The translations under genes and the position numbers were made by a program. The notes beneath the pieces are model-generated. The model did not search any database. It saw only the letters and a list, made by a program, of their open reading frames with translations, and had not been told where the DNA came from. Below are positions 23,997 to 31,493 of a stretch of DNA of 32,819 bases, in pieces; the stretch's first letter is position 1; the number at the start of each line of letters is the position of its first letter. Origin of the DNA: Planctomycetota bacterium (GTDB lineage: Bacteria > Planctomycetota > Phycisphaerae > Tepidisphaerales > Tepidisphaeraceae); the NCBI GenBank assembly GCA_026693085.1, contig JAPLNB010000169.1, forward strand, positions 1 through 32,819. The letters are read 5' to 3'.

Positions 23997-24802
23997 CGGT
24001 CGTGGCAGTTACGGGAAGTTTTGACGATCTGCGGGCGCGGCACGTGCGGTTTCTGGACGAAGCGGCGAAGCTCGGGGATGTGCACGTGATGCTGTGGTCG
24101 GATGAGGTGGTGAAGACGATGGAGGGGCGTGGGCCGAAGTTTCCGATTGAGGAGAGGTTATACTTTGTGCAGGCGATTCGGTATGTGAAGCGGGTGAGCG
24201 TTGTGGAAGGGGTGATGGGGCAAGACGAGTTGTCGGGGGCAGGGGCGGATGTATGGGCGGTGGATGGGGCGGAGGATAGTGATGGGAAGAAGCGGTTTTG
24301 TGAAAAGCAGGGGTTGGGGTATCGGGTGATCGGGGAGGAGCAGTTAAGGGGGTTTCCAATTGTGGCTGGCGAGGGTGGGGCGACTTCTGGGCGGAAGAAG
24401 GTCTTGGTAACGGGGTGCTATGACTGGCTTCACACGGGGCATGTGCGGTTTCTCGAGGAATGCTCGGAGCTGGGGGAGTTGTATGTGGTGGTGGGGCAAG
24501 ACGCGAACATTGCGATGTTGAAGGGGGCGGGGCATCCGATGTTTGGGCAGGATCGGCGGCGATATATGGTGGGGGCGATTCGGCATGTGAAGGGGGCGCT
24601 GGTATCGACGGGGATGGGGTGGTTGGATGCGGAGCCGGAGATTGCGGTGGTCAAGCCAAAGATTTACGCGGTGAATGAGGATGGGGACAAGCCGGAGAAG
24701 CGGGAGTATTGTCAGCGGAATGGGCTGGAGTATGTGGTGCTGAAGCGGCTGCCAAAGGAGGGCTTGGAGAGGCGGCAGAGCACGGCGTTGCGGGGTTTTT
24801 AG
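23993..24802 (+). CDS. Tandem cytidylyltransferase-like nucleotidyltransferase
   Basis: A 269-aa protein with two cytidylyltransferase-like Rossmann domains in a row. The second (about residues 138-269) has the intact active-site motif HxGH (DWLHTGHVRFLEE) and an end motif RRQSTALR like the ISSTxxR signature. The first (about 1-120) keeps the framework (GSFDDL, HVRFLDEAAKLG, EERLYFVQAIRYV), but the HxGH position reads RARH and the C-terminal signature is missing, so it is probably inactive or regulatory. The layout resembles ethanolamine-phosphate cytidylyltransferase and the HldE nucleotidyl domain. The start ATG overlaps the kinase stop (ATGA); a longer upstream frame exists but is only the shadow of the kinase gene. 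Likely role: activating the phosphorylated product of the kinase with CTP or ATP. The substrate is unknown. Confidence 0.8.
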   Translation: MTVVAVTGSFDDLRARHVRFLDEAAKLGDVHVMLWSDEVVKTMEGRGPKFPIEERLYFVQAIRYVKRVSVVEGVMGQDELSGAGADVWAVDGAEDSDGKKRFCEKQGLGYRVIGEEQLRGFPIVAGEGGATSGRKKVLVTGCYDWLHTGHVRFLEECSELGELYVVVGQDANIAMLKGAGHPMFGQDRRRYMVGAIRHVKGALVSTGMGWLDAEPEIAVVKPKIYAVNEDGDKPEKREYCQRNGLEYVVLKRLPKEGLERRQSTALRGF

Positions 24803-24818
24803 AGGGGATGAGGGAGCC

Positions 24819-25277
24819 TTATCCCTGGATGGAGATGCTGGCTTCCATGCGTTTGCTGGGGGCGGGGAGGTCGAGTTTGCTGGCGATATTAGCGGCTTTT
24901 TGCTTTCCCATCTGGTCGAGGAGCATGGCCCAGGTGTCGCGCTGGTAGCGGAGGACGGTGAGTGCGTCGTCGAGGGCTTCGATTTTGTGATCGATGTTGG
25001 CCTCGATGAGTTTTCGGTAGGCGTAGTTGTAGAGGGCGGCGAGTTTTCCGCAGAGGTCGGGGTGGACGTCGTGGTGGAGGGAGCAATTCATCTCGGTGAT
25101 GATTTTCTGGACGCGGGAGATGAGGGAGTAGCTCTGTTCCCAGTTATTCTCGTTCAAGGCGGCGCGGGCCTGCTCGCAGAAGCGGATGGCTCCGTCGTAG
25201 AGCATCATTTGAAGCTGCTCAGGGGTGGCGGTGAGGACCTTGGTGCGAAGATAGTTGGTGGCAACGTGTGAGTTCAT
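24819..25277 (-). CDS. fliS: Flagellar export chaperone FliS
   Basis: A 152-aa chaperone that binds the C-terminus of flagellin and keeps it unpolymerised until export. The family start VATNYLRTKVLTATPEQLQMML is clear in pieces: YLRTKVLTATPEQL and the following MLYDGAIRFCEQAR. The middle helix (ISRVQKIITEMNCSL) and the LYNYAYRKLIEAN segment are as expected. ATG 25277 fits the family start; a TTG 15 codons upstream would add unrelated residues. No strong Shine-Dalgarno sequence is seen. It lies 115 nt downstream of fliD on the same strand, the common fliD-fliS order. It converges with the cytidylyltransferase gene with only 16 nt between stop codons. Confidence 0.93.
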   Translation of the reverse strand: MNSHVATNYLRTKVLTATPEQLQMMLYDGAIRFCEQARAALNENNWEQSYSLISRVQKIITEMNCSLHHDVHPDLCGKLAALYNYAYRKLIEANIDHKIEALDDALTVLRYQRDTWAMLLDQMGKQKAANIASKLDLPAPSKRMEASISIQG

Positions 25278-25392
25278 AGGATCGATTGCCGGGCGATAAG
25301 TCAGCAGTATTTGTATCGGCAATGCAGCGGCCCCAAATCAAGCGCGAGGCGTGAAATCCGGCGGCGGGCAGCGCAGGAATTGCCTGTTTCTA

Positions 25393-28300
25393 TTAAGAGG
25401 TGGTCGTGGAGGAGGCGATGAAGCTGTTCAGGGCGGACTGCTGGGACTGGAGGCCGGCCAGGACGGTTTCGAGGTTTGCGAACTGTTTTTCGAGGCGAGT
25501 GCGTTTGATGGCGATGAGCTTGTCGAGTTGGTCCATGCGGTCCTGGAACTGGACGGTGCGTTGGTCGAGGGCCTGGTTTTGGCGGGTGATGGTTCCATTG
25601 ACGGGGTCGGTGAGGGCGTTGATGCGGTCCTCGATGATGGCGGCGATGCCTTTTGTGTCGGGGGTGGAACCGGCGCCTTTTTCGTAGAGGGTGAAGAGTT
25701 TCTTGACGGAATCTGGGTCGGCGGTGTAGGCGGTGCGGAACTTGTCTTCGTCGAATTCGATTTTGGAATCTGCGCCGATGCGGAGGCCGACCTGTGCGAG
25801 GGATCTATAGGCGCCTGCGTTGGGGACTGGGGCATTGAAGAAGGTGAAGATGCGTTCCTGGATGCGCTGGGCGGTGCTGTCGCCGAGGAGGAGGCCTCTC
25901 TGCATGGTCTCGTTGTTGAACTTCATGAGGTCTTTGAGTTTGTCGGAGAGGCCATTGAAGGTATCGGCGAACTTTTTGAGTTCTGAGGTGACGTTATCGA
26001 TGTTCTGGGAGATGCTGAGGGTGACCGGGGAGGAACTGGTGGAGTGGAGGTCGATGGTGACGCCTTTGATGACGTTGGTGAGCTGGTTGGTGCTGGAGGT
26101 GATGACGAGGGGATTCTGGGCGCCGGGGGGGCCGTAGATGATGGCGGCGTCCTGGGCTTCGATGAGGTTGGAGGTTTGGAGGGGTGTGTCGCCGGCGTCG
26201 AAGAGGAAACGGCCTTGGCGGCCGGTGTTGCGGGCGGTGAGGGAGAGTCTGGAGCCGGAGCCGTCGTTGACGAGGAGTGCGGAGACGGCGAAGCCAGGGG
26301 CGTTGATGGCATTGACGGCGGATTGGAGGGTGTCGGTGGGTGAGAGGGTGATGTATTTTTCGAATGAGCCGTTGATGGTGGTCGTGGCGGTGGCGGCGGA
26401 GCCGAGGATGTTGAGGTCGGCGGCGGCGTGTCCTGTGACGTCTTGGACTTTGAGTAAGGAGGTTCCGCCGGCGGAGTCGGTGAGGAGGAGACCGTCGCCG
26501 TTGGGGTTGATGGAGGCGGTGACGGAGATGTTGCTGGCGTTGATGGATTTGATGACGTTGTCGAGGGATTTCCAGGATGAGGAGAGGTCGATGGTGGTGG
26601 AGACGCCGTTGGAGTTGGTGACTTTGAATTTGCCGGCGGAGACGCCTTTTCCGCCGTTGTAATTGCTGAGGAGGGAGTTTTCGGCGACCCATCGGCGTTG
26701 GAGGTTGGCGCCGCGGACGGTGGTGGTGGCGAGGGTGAAGGTGCCGGCGATGCCGAGCTGTTCGGCGGTGGTGGAGGAGCCGTCGGCGATGACGAGGTTG
26801 CCGATGCCGCCGGAGTTGTCGGTGAGTTGGATGCCGTTGCCGGCATCCTTGAGTGAGGCGGAGACGGAGATTCCGGAGGCGTTGATGCGGTCGAGGATGT
26901 CCTGGAGGGAGCTAGCGCCGGAGAAGTCAATGGTGGCGGAGTTTCCGGCGCGGTTGGTGATGGAGGCGGTGCCGAGGCTGAGGCCGGAACCACCGCGAAG
27001 GCTGGAGAGCATGACGGTGTTTATGGAGGCGATGAGGGGGGTTCCGTCGATCTGGTTGCCGACGGGTGGCTGGGTGAAGCCGAGGTCTTGGGGGGCTTTG
27101 GAACTGTTGAGTGCGGTGACGGAGAGTGTCGCGCCGGTGGTGGTATCGGTGAGGCGGATGCCTTTTCCGGCGGCGGGGATGGAGGCGACGACTTTTCCGG
27201 CGGTGGCGGTGTTGATGGCGTCGACGACTTGGCCGACGTTCGAGAGGCTGGTGAGGGTGATGTCAAAGGCGGAGCCGTCGGCGGCGGTGATGCGGAAGTC
27301 GGGGAGGGAGCTGGCGGTGCGGACGCCGAGGCCGTCATTGAGGTCGGAGAGCTTAGTAGATCGGCCGACGTAGTTGATGGTGGCCCCGACGAAGGTGTTG
27401 GAGGCAGAGGAGCTTACGAGTCCGAGGTCGGTGGCGGTGGAGGATGCGCCTAAGTCGGAGACGATGAGATTGGAGGCGGTTTGTCCGGAGACGTCGGTGA
27501 GGGTGATTTTGTCGCCGGTGATCTGGGCTTTGACGGAGACGTCGAGGTTGGTATTGATTTTCTTGACGACGTCGTCGAGTGTGAAGGCGCTGGAGATGTC
27601 GATAACGGCGGATTTTCCGGAGCGGTCGGTGATGCGGAAGGAGCCGAGTCGTACGCCGGCGCCGCCATTGAGCTGTGAGAGGAGGGTTTGGGAGTAGACT
27701 TCGCCGCCGCCCATTTCGACGGTGAGTGTTCCGGCGATGAGCTTTGCGCGTTTGAGGTTGGCGCCGACGATGGTGGAGTAGCCGGTGTCGAAGTTGCCTG
27801 CGATGCCGAGTTGGGTGGCGATGGTGGAGCCTGGGTCGTTGGCGATGATGAGGGTTCCGGCGCCGGCGGTGGTGTCTTGGAGCTGGATGCCGTTGTTGTC
27901 GAGGTTGGTGGAGGCGGCGACGGAGATGCCGGCGGCGTTGATGGCGTCGAGGATGTCTTGGACGGATTTGGCGGCGGCGAGGTCGATGGAGGCGGAGGCG
28001 CCCAGGCGGTTGGTGATGGTCATGGAGCCGAGCGTGAGTCCGGCGCCGCCATTGAGGGAGGAGATCAGGACGGTGTTGAGGCCTGGGAGGAGGGTTTTGC
28101 CGTTGATGGGGCTGGAGGCGGATTGAAGGATTCCGAGGTCGGTGGCGGTGTTGGAGCCGTTGAGCGCGGAGACGGCGAGTGAACCGCCGGCGGTCAGGTC
28201 GGTGAGGCGGATGGAGTCATTGGCGGGGTTGATGTCGGCGGCGACTTTTCCAGCGCCGGCGGAGTTAATGGCGGTGATGAGTTGGCCAACGGTAGTGGAG

Positions 28301-29157
28301 GCGCCAAGGTCCACATCGACGAAGGAGGTGTCGGCGAAGGTGATGCGGAAATCGTTTCCGGTGGCGGAGCGGACGCCGAGGCCGTCGTTGAGATCGGCAA
28401 GGTTGTTGGCGGCGCCGAGGAAGGAGATATCGGATCCGGCGAAGGAGTTCGAGGGGACGCCGGCGGGTGGGGTGAGGATGCCGAGGTCGGTGGCGGCGAA
28501 GCCGCCGGCGGCTTCCTGAACGATGAGGTTGGCAGCGCCGCCGGAGTTATCGGACAGTGCGAGGCCCTGGTTGGTGATGCGAGCGTTGACGGTGATGTTG
28601 GCGGCGTTGATCTTGGAGACGACTTCATCGAGTGTGGCGGCGGAGGTGATGTCGATCGTAGCGGAGGCGCCGGAGCGGTTGGTGATAGTGAAAGAGCCGG
28701 TGCGGACGCCGGCGCCGCCGTTGAGTCGGGAGAGAAGGGTGGGAACGGAGATAGCGCCATCGCCGGGGGCGATGGAGACTACGCCGGTGCCGACTTTGGT
28801 GGAGGGATCTGGGAGTCCGGCGCTGACGGACTGCTGGGCGGTGACGAGGCGGGCGACCTGGAATTGGAAGGAGCCCTGGGCGGCGCCGGCGGAGGTGGTG
28901 GCGGTGAGGACGTCTTCGTTGGAGCTTTTTGCGACGGCTTGTTGGAAGGTGGTGGTTTTCTTGAGCGTGGTAGCGGAGATTTTGAGGCTGGCGAGTCGAG
29001 TCATCAGGTCGGTGAAGGCGAGTTTCTGCTGGTTGACCTGTGCGATGCGGTTTCGGAGCGTGGTGTTGGGGCGGGCTTCGAGGGCCATCAACTGATCGAT
29101 GATGTCTTTGGAGTTGATGCCGCTGATAAGGCCGATACCGGATGTAATAGTTCCCAT
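25393..29157 (-). CDS. fliD: Flagellar filament cap protein FliD (hook-associated protein 2), very large repeat form
   Basis: FliD caps the growing flagellar filament and helps flagellin subunits insert. The N-terminal FliD domain (residues 1-115: SGIGLISGINSKDIIDQLM, then a coiled coil) and the C-terminal FliD domain (about 1010-1254: LTNVIKGVTIDLH, LSISQNIDNV, ALDQRTVQFQDRMDQLD) are standard. Between them is an expanded central region of about seven to eight units of the flagellin hook-IN type (LNGGAGV, ITNRSG, ATIDI, LDEVVSKINA). The total of 1254 aa is more than twice the usual size. Units follow an A-B-C order that occurs twice and then begins again. GAGG lies 5 nt before the ATG. fliS follows downstream. 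The repeats probably form extra surface-exposed domains on the cap. Confidence 0.95.
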   Translation of the reverse strand: MGTITSGIGLISGINSKDIIDQLMALEARPNTTLRNRIAQVNQQKLAFTDLMTRLASLKISATTLKKTTTFQQAVAKSSNEDVLTATTSAGAAQGSFQFQVARLVTAQQSVSAGLPDPSTKVGTGVVSIAPGDGAISVPTLLSRLNGGAGVRTGSFTITNRSGASATIDITSAATLDEVVSKINAANITVNARITNQGLALSDNSGGAANLIVQEAAGGFAATDLGILTPPAGVPSNSFAGSDISFLGAANNLADLNDGLGVRSATGNDFRITFADTSFVDVDLGASTTVGQLITAINSAGAGKVAADINPANDSIRLTDLTAGGSLAVSALNGSNTATDLGILQSASSPINGKTLLPGLNTVLISSLNGGAGLTLGSMTITNRLGASASIDLAAAKSVQDILDAINAAGISVAASTNLDNNGIQLQDTTAGAGTLIIANDPGSTIATQLGIAGNFDTGYSTIVGANLKRAKLIAGTLTVEMGGGEVYSQTLLSQLNGGAGVRLGSFRITDRSGKSAVIDISSAFTLDDVVKKINTNLDVSVKAQITGDKITLTDVSGQTASNLIVSDLGASSTATDLGLVSSSASNTFVGATINYVGRSTKLSDLNDGLGVRTASSLPDFRITAADGSAFDITLTSLSNVGQVVDAINTATAGKVVASIPAAGKGIRLTDTTTGATLSVTALNSSKAPQDLGFTQPPVGNQIDGTPLIASINTVMLSSLRGGSGLSLGTASITNRAGNSATIDFSGASSLQDILDRINASGISVSASLKDAGNGIQLTDNSGGIGNLVIADGSSTTAEQLGIAGTFTLATTTVRGANLQRRWVAENSLLSNYNGGKGVSAGKFKVTNSNGVSTTIDLSSSWKSLDNVIKSINASNISVTASINPNGDGLLLTDSAGGTSLLKVQDVTGHAAADLNILGSAATATTTINGSFEKYITLSPTDTLQSAVNAINAPGFAVSALLVNDGSGSRLSLTARNTGRQGRFLFDAGDTPLQTSNLIEAQDAAIIYGPPGAQNPLVITSSTNQLTNVIKGVTIDLHSTSSSPVTLSISQNIDNVTSELKKFADTFNGLSDKLKDLMKFNNETMQRGLLLGDSTAQRIQERIFTFFNAPVPNAGAYRSLAQVGLRIGADSKIEFDEDKFRTAYTADPDSVKKLFTLYEKGAGSTPDTKGIAAIIEDRINALTDPVNGTITRQNQALDQRTVQFQDRMDQLDKLIAIKRTRLEKQFANLETVLAGLQSQQSALNSFIASSTTTS
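26671..27690 (-). repeat. Second A-B-C super-repeat inside fliD
   Basis: Residues about 490-829 repeat residues 140-489 in the same order. Unit A has LLSQLNGGAGVRLGSF, unit B has LSDLNDGLGVRTAS, and unit C has INTVMLSSLRGGSGLSLG. A further A-like unit starts at about residue 828. Confidence 0.75.
27691..28740 (-). repeat. First A-B-C super-repeat inside fliD
   Basis: Residues about 140-489 contain unit A (LLSRLNGGAGVRTGSF), unit B (LADLNDGLGVRSAT) and unit C (LNTVLISSLNGGAGLTLG). Each unit is roughly 110 aa and each ends near a TATDLGIL- or ATQLGIAG-type motif. Confidence 0.75.
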
Positions 29158-29246
29158 GCAGTCCTCGATGGCTCAAATGCCAACTACCCCATCAATGGTG
29201 CATCGACCAGAAAGGGGGGAGAGATCAGGATTGGAGTCTTGCATAG

Positions 29247-29254
29247 TTATCGGA
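29247..29254 (-). promoter_or_regulatory. Sigma-28-like -10 element upstream of fliD
   Basis: TCCGATAA on the minus strand matches the flagellar sigma factor -10 consensus GCCGATAA at 7 of 8 positions. It is about 90 nt before the fliD start codon. The expected TAAA-type -35 box is not visible at the right spacing, so the call is weak. Confidence 0.25.
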
Positions 29255-29425
29255 ACTTGGAGGGGGGATGCGTGAAAAAAGGTGGTGGGCGAAGTACGCG
29301 TCTCAGTCGCTGGTCGGCCGGATGTTTTCGGGCGGACTGGGCGAGCTGCGCGGCGGGGTTTCTTGGGGAGAGCATTCTGGTTATCAGGAGGTAGCGATCT
29401 GGCAGGCTCCAAGATAGGCGGCAAG

Positions 29426-29434
29426 TGGTATACT
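29426..29434 (+). promoter_or_regulatory. Extended -10 promoter for the lipoprotein gene
   Basis: TGGTATACT fits the extended -10 form TGnTATAAT with one mismatch. It lies 93 bp before the lipoprotein start codon. No strong -35 box is present, which is tolerated in extended -10 promoters. Confidence 0.4.
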
Positions 29435-29467
29435 CGGGCGATGAAGTAAGGCGGGTTACAGAATGGA

Positions 29468-29509
29468 GGGATGGGTTGTGGTGGGGGGGGTGGGGGATAG
29501 AATGGGGGG
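29468..29509 (+). promoter_or_regulatory. G-quadruplex-type G-tract block in the lipoprotein leader
   Basis: Five runs of G of lengths 3, 3, 8, 5 and 6 follow each other with short loops (29468-70, 29473-75, 29483-90, 29492-96, 29504-09). The block sits between the likely promoter and the ribosome binding site, in the sense strand of the mRNA. It could fold as a four-stranded structure and affect translation. Confidence 0.5.
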
Positions 29510-29526
29510 CTTCTGGAGGAAGAAGT

Positions 29527-30621
29527 ATGAAACTCCTTGGCGTGGCGTTGGTCGTTTTGATTGTGGTGGGAGGGATGGCGTGTGGTCAGGGTGGGGGAGC
29601 GAAGCCTGAGGACCAGAAGGCGGCAGTGCAGGGAAAGGCGGAGAGTGGGCGAGCGGAGGCAGCGGGTCAGGCGGCGCGAAGTGAGGAACTTCCGGGGCCG
29701 ACGATTCCGAAGGATGCGCGGTTCACGGTGTACTGTGCGACGATCAAGGGGGCGGATCATGCGGCGAGGGCCAAGGGGTTGCGGGGTCAGCTTCAGAAGA
29801 ATGCGGGGATGCGGGACTGGTATATCATTCAAGGGGAGGGGCAGAGCACGTTGTATTACGGTTTTTACCGGGATGAGAAAGAAGGAAAGGCGCAGGAGGA
29901 CCGCAAGGCGGTGGCGAATTTGCGGGCGGCCAATGGTGACCGGCTGTTTCAGATGGTGTGCCTGATGCCGTTGGAGGGAGGGGACCCGACGGGTGAGCCG
30001 CAGTGGAACCTGGAGAATGCGAAGGGGATGTATACGTTGCAGATTGTGGTATACCGGGACAGCCCGCAGCGGAAGGATGTTGCGGTGCAGGCGGTGAAGG
30101 AGGCGAGGGCCGCTGGGGTGGAGGCGTATTACTATCATGGGCCGAATGCGAGCATCGTGTGCGTTGGGGCGTGGCCGGAGACGGCGGTCAGGGAGACGAC
30201 GGAGGTGAAGGCGCTGGACCCGAATGAGGTGGTGGGGATTGCGCCGTCGGCAGTGGATGTGCCGGAGAACATGATGACGTCGGATGGCAGGCGGGTGCGG
30301 ATGGTGAAGCCGACGTTTCAGATATTGGATCCGACGCTGCTGGAGGCGAAGAAGAAGTTTCCGACGCAGTCGATCAATGGGCTGGGTGCGAGGCGGATGA
30401 AGAATCCGCAGACTGGGGAGGTCAGGACGGTGGTGGACGCGTCGGTGGTGGTGAAGATCCCGCAGAAGGGGTGGTCGCCGGCGATGCCGACGGGTGTGGA
30501 TTTGGGGCCGAACGTGACGGTGGCGGAGCCGAATGCGGGGAAGGCGACCGCGCCTGCGAAGGTGGCGAAGCCGGCGGCGCCGGTGCAGCAGGGGGGGAAG
30601 TTGAAGTCGCTTGAGGATTAG
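29527..30621 (+). CDS. Lipoprotein of unknown function with two SPOR-like segments
   Basis: A 364-aa protein with an N-terminal signal (KLLGVALVVLIVVGGMAC) and a likely lipobox cysteine at residue 19, so it is probably anchored in a membrane facing outward. An Ala/Glu/Gly-rich linker follows to about residue 55. Two segments of similar layout come next: RFTVYCATI with LYYGFY (about 65-120), and MYTLQIVVY with ASIVCVGAW (about 170-220). Each is beta-alpha-beta with an aromatic end, like SPOR peptidoglycan-binding domains, but this is an inference from pattern only. The C-terminal part has no recognised domain and ends in an Ala/Pro/Lys-rich tail. ATG 29527 is preceded by GGAGGAAGAAGT, a strong ribosome binding site. 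It is followed by a G-tract repeat and rdgB. Confidence 0.75.
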   Translation: MKLLGVALVVLIVVGGMACGQGGGAKPEDQKAAVQGKAESGRAEAAGQAARSEELPGPTIPKDARFTVYCATIKGADHAARAKGLRGQLQKNAGMRDWYIIQGEGQSTLYYGFYRDEKEGKAQEDRKAVANLRAANGDRLFQMVCLMPLEGGDPTGEPQWNLENAKGMYTLQIVVYRDSPQRKDVAVQAVKEARAAGVEAYYYHGPNASIVCVGAWPETAVRETTEVKALDPNEVVGIAPSAVDVPENMMTSDGRRVRMVKPTFQILDPTLLEAKKKFPTQSINGLGARRMKNPQTGEVRTVVDASVVVKIPQKGWSPAMPTGVDLGPNVTVAEPNAGKATAPAKVAKPAAPVQQGGKLKSLED

Positions 30622-30626
30622 AGACA

Positions 30627-30654
30627 GGGGTCAGGGGTGAGGGGTCAGAGGGGG
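30627..30654 (+). repeat. Post-stop G-tract repeat 1
   Basis: Four G-runs of 4, 4, 4 and 5 follow the pattern GGGGTCAGGGGTGAGGGGT and start 6 nt after the lipoprotein stop codon. The same pattern follows the stop codon at 32607. It reaches the possible GTG start of the next gene. Confidence 0.65.
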
Positions 30655-30680
30655 ATGTGGAATTGCAGGAGAGGTATGGC

Positions 30681-31295
30681 GTGCGGTTATTGATAGCGAC
30701 GATGAATCGGGGGAAGGTGCGGGAATTTCGGGAGATATTGGGTCAGGAGGGGGTGGAATGGGATGATCTGAGGGCGCATGAGGGGGTGTCGGTGGCGGAG
30801 GAGACGGGGCGGACGTTTGGGGCGAATGCGTGTCAGAAGGCGGCGTATTATGCAAGGCTGCTGAAGACGTATGCGGTGGCCGATGACAGCGGGCTGGAGG
30901 TGGATGCGTTGGGCGGGGGGCCTGGGGTGCACAGCGCGAGGTGGGCGGAGATGCACGGGGCCGGTCACGGGGATGGGGATAATAATGCGCTGCTGCTGAG
31001 GCAGATCGAGAAGGTTGCGGACGAGCGGCGGACGGCGAGGTTTGTGTGCGTGCTGGCGGTGGCGGATGCGGAGGGGCGGATCATCATGACGGCGAGGGAT
31101 AGTGTGGAGGGGCGGGTGATTCGTGAGGCGCGAGGGAGCAATGGGTTCGGATATGACCCGCTGTTTTTTGTCGAGGAGTATGGGAGGACGATGGCGGAGC
31201 TGAGCGGGGATGAAAAGCATCGGATAAGCCATCGAGGGAAGGCGCTGCGGAGATTGCGGGGGGTGATGGGGCGGGTGTGGGGGAGTCGCGCGTGA
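30681..31295 (+). CDS. rdgB: Non-canonical purine NTP pyrophosphatase (RdgB/HAM1 family)
   Basis: This enzyme hydrolyses dITP, ITP and XTP to monophosphates and so keeps deaminated purines out of DNA and RNA. The N-terminal LLIATMNRGKVREF matches the substrate-binding start of the family (usually ATGNxGKxxE). VADDSGLEVDALGGGPGVHSARW holds the catalytic Asp region, and SNGFGYDPLFF and SHRGKAL are the C-terminal signatures. I prefer the GTG at 30681, which has AGGAGAGG 6 nt upstream and puts the start where the family begins (204 aa). A GTG at 30657 would add eight residues. The gene is separated from the lipoprotein gene by only the G-tract repeat. Confidence 0.92.
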   Translation: MRLLIATMNRGKVREFREILGQEGVEWDDLRAHEGVSVAEETGRTFGANACQKAAYYARLLKTYAVADDSGLEVDALGGGPGVHSARWAEMHGAGHGDGDNNALLLRQIEKVADERRTARFVCVLAVADAEGRIIMTARDSVEGRVIREARGSNGFGYDPLFFVEEYGRTMAELSGDEKHRISHRGKALRRLRGVMGRVWGSRA

Positions 31296-31447
31296 TTCAT
31301 CACCACAAGGGATGAAGTGGTTTCTGGAACGCGGGGACGAATCTGGCTAATGCAACTCCAGAGAGAAGAAACCATAGAGAGAGCAGACAGCCGAAGGGTC
31401 TGCTGATAGGAGTTGCACTTCGTTCCTTCCTGACTTCGTGGTGAATA
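31292..31447 (+). repeat. Nested palindromic element before the stress-protein gene
   Basis: Perfect core pairs are TGCAACTCC (31351-31359) with GGAGTTGCA (31409-31417) and, inside, AGCAGAC (31382-31388) with GTCTGCT (31398-31404). Outer arms ATTCATCACCAC (from 31292) and GTGGTGAAT (up to 31447) continue the symmetry imperfectly. The element fills most of the gap 31296-31493 and is clearly less G-rich than its surroundings. It could be a small mobile palindrome or a structured leader RNA for the next gene. Confidence 0.5.
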
Positions 31448-31493
31448 TCCTGTTCGTTTCGGATGCTGGCTGTTTCTTGACTTCTGGGGGGAA

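Larger units (their letters stand above)
29158..29526. other. Divergent intergenic region, fliD / lipoprotein
   Basis: This 369-bp gap has no gene I can support. It holds the fliD ribosome binding site at its left end, a sigma-28-like -10 sequence at 29247, an extended -10 box for the lipoprotein gene at 29426, and a dense G-tract block at 29468-29509. The plus-strand frame that opens at 29425 is an upstream extension of the lipoprotein frame without signal character. Confidence 0.5.

Noticed and set aside
25393-29157. CRISPR-like or tandem DNA repeat array
   Set aside because: The repetition is at protein level with diverged units of about 110 aa in a single reading frame; there are no identical short repeats with unique spacers.
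28282-29394. 370-aa plus-strand Gly/Ala/Val-rich open frame
   Set aside because: Antisense to the fliD repeats; it arises from the G-rich strand and lacks a ribosome binding site or domain.
29400-29425. Sigma-54-like TGGCAG sequence before the lipoprotein gene
   Set aside because: The required GC of the -12 element is missing at the proper spacing.
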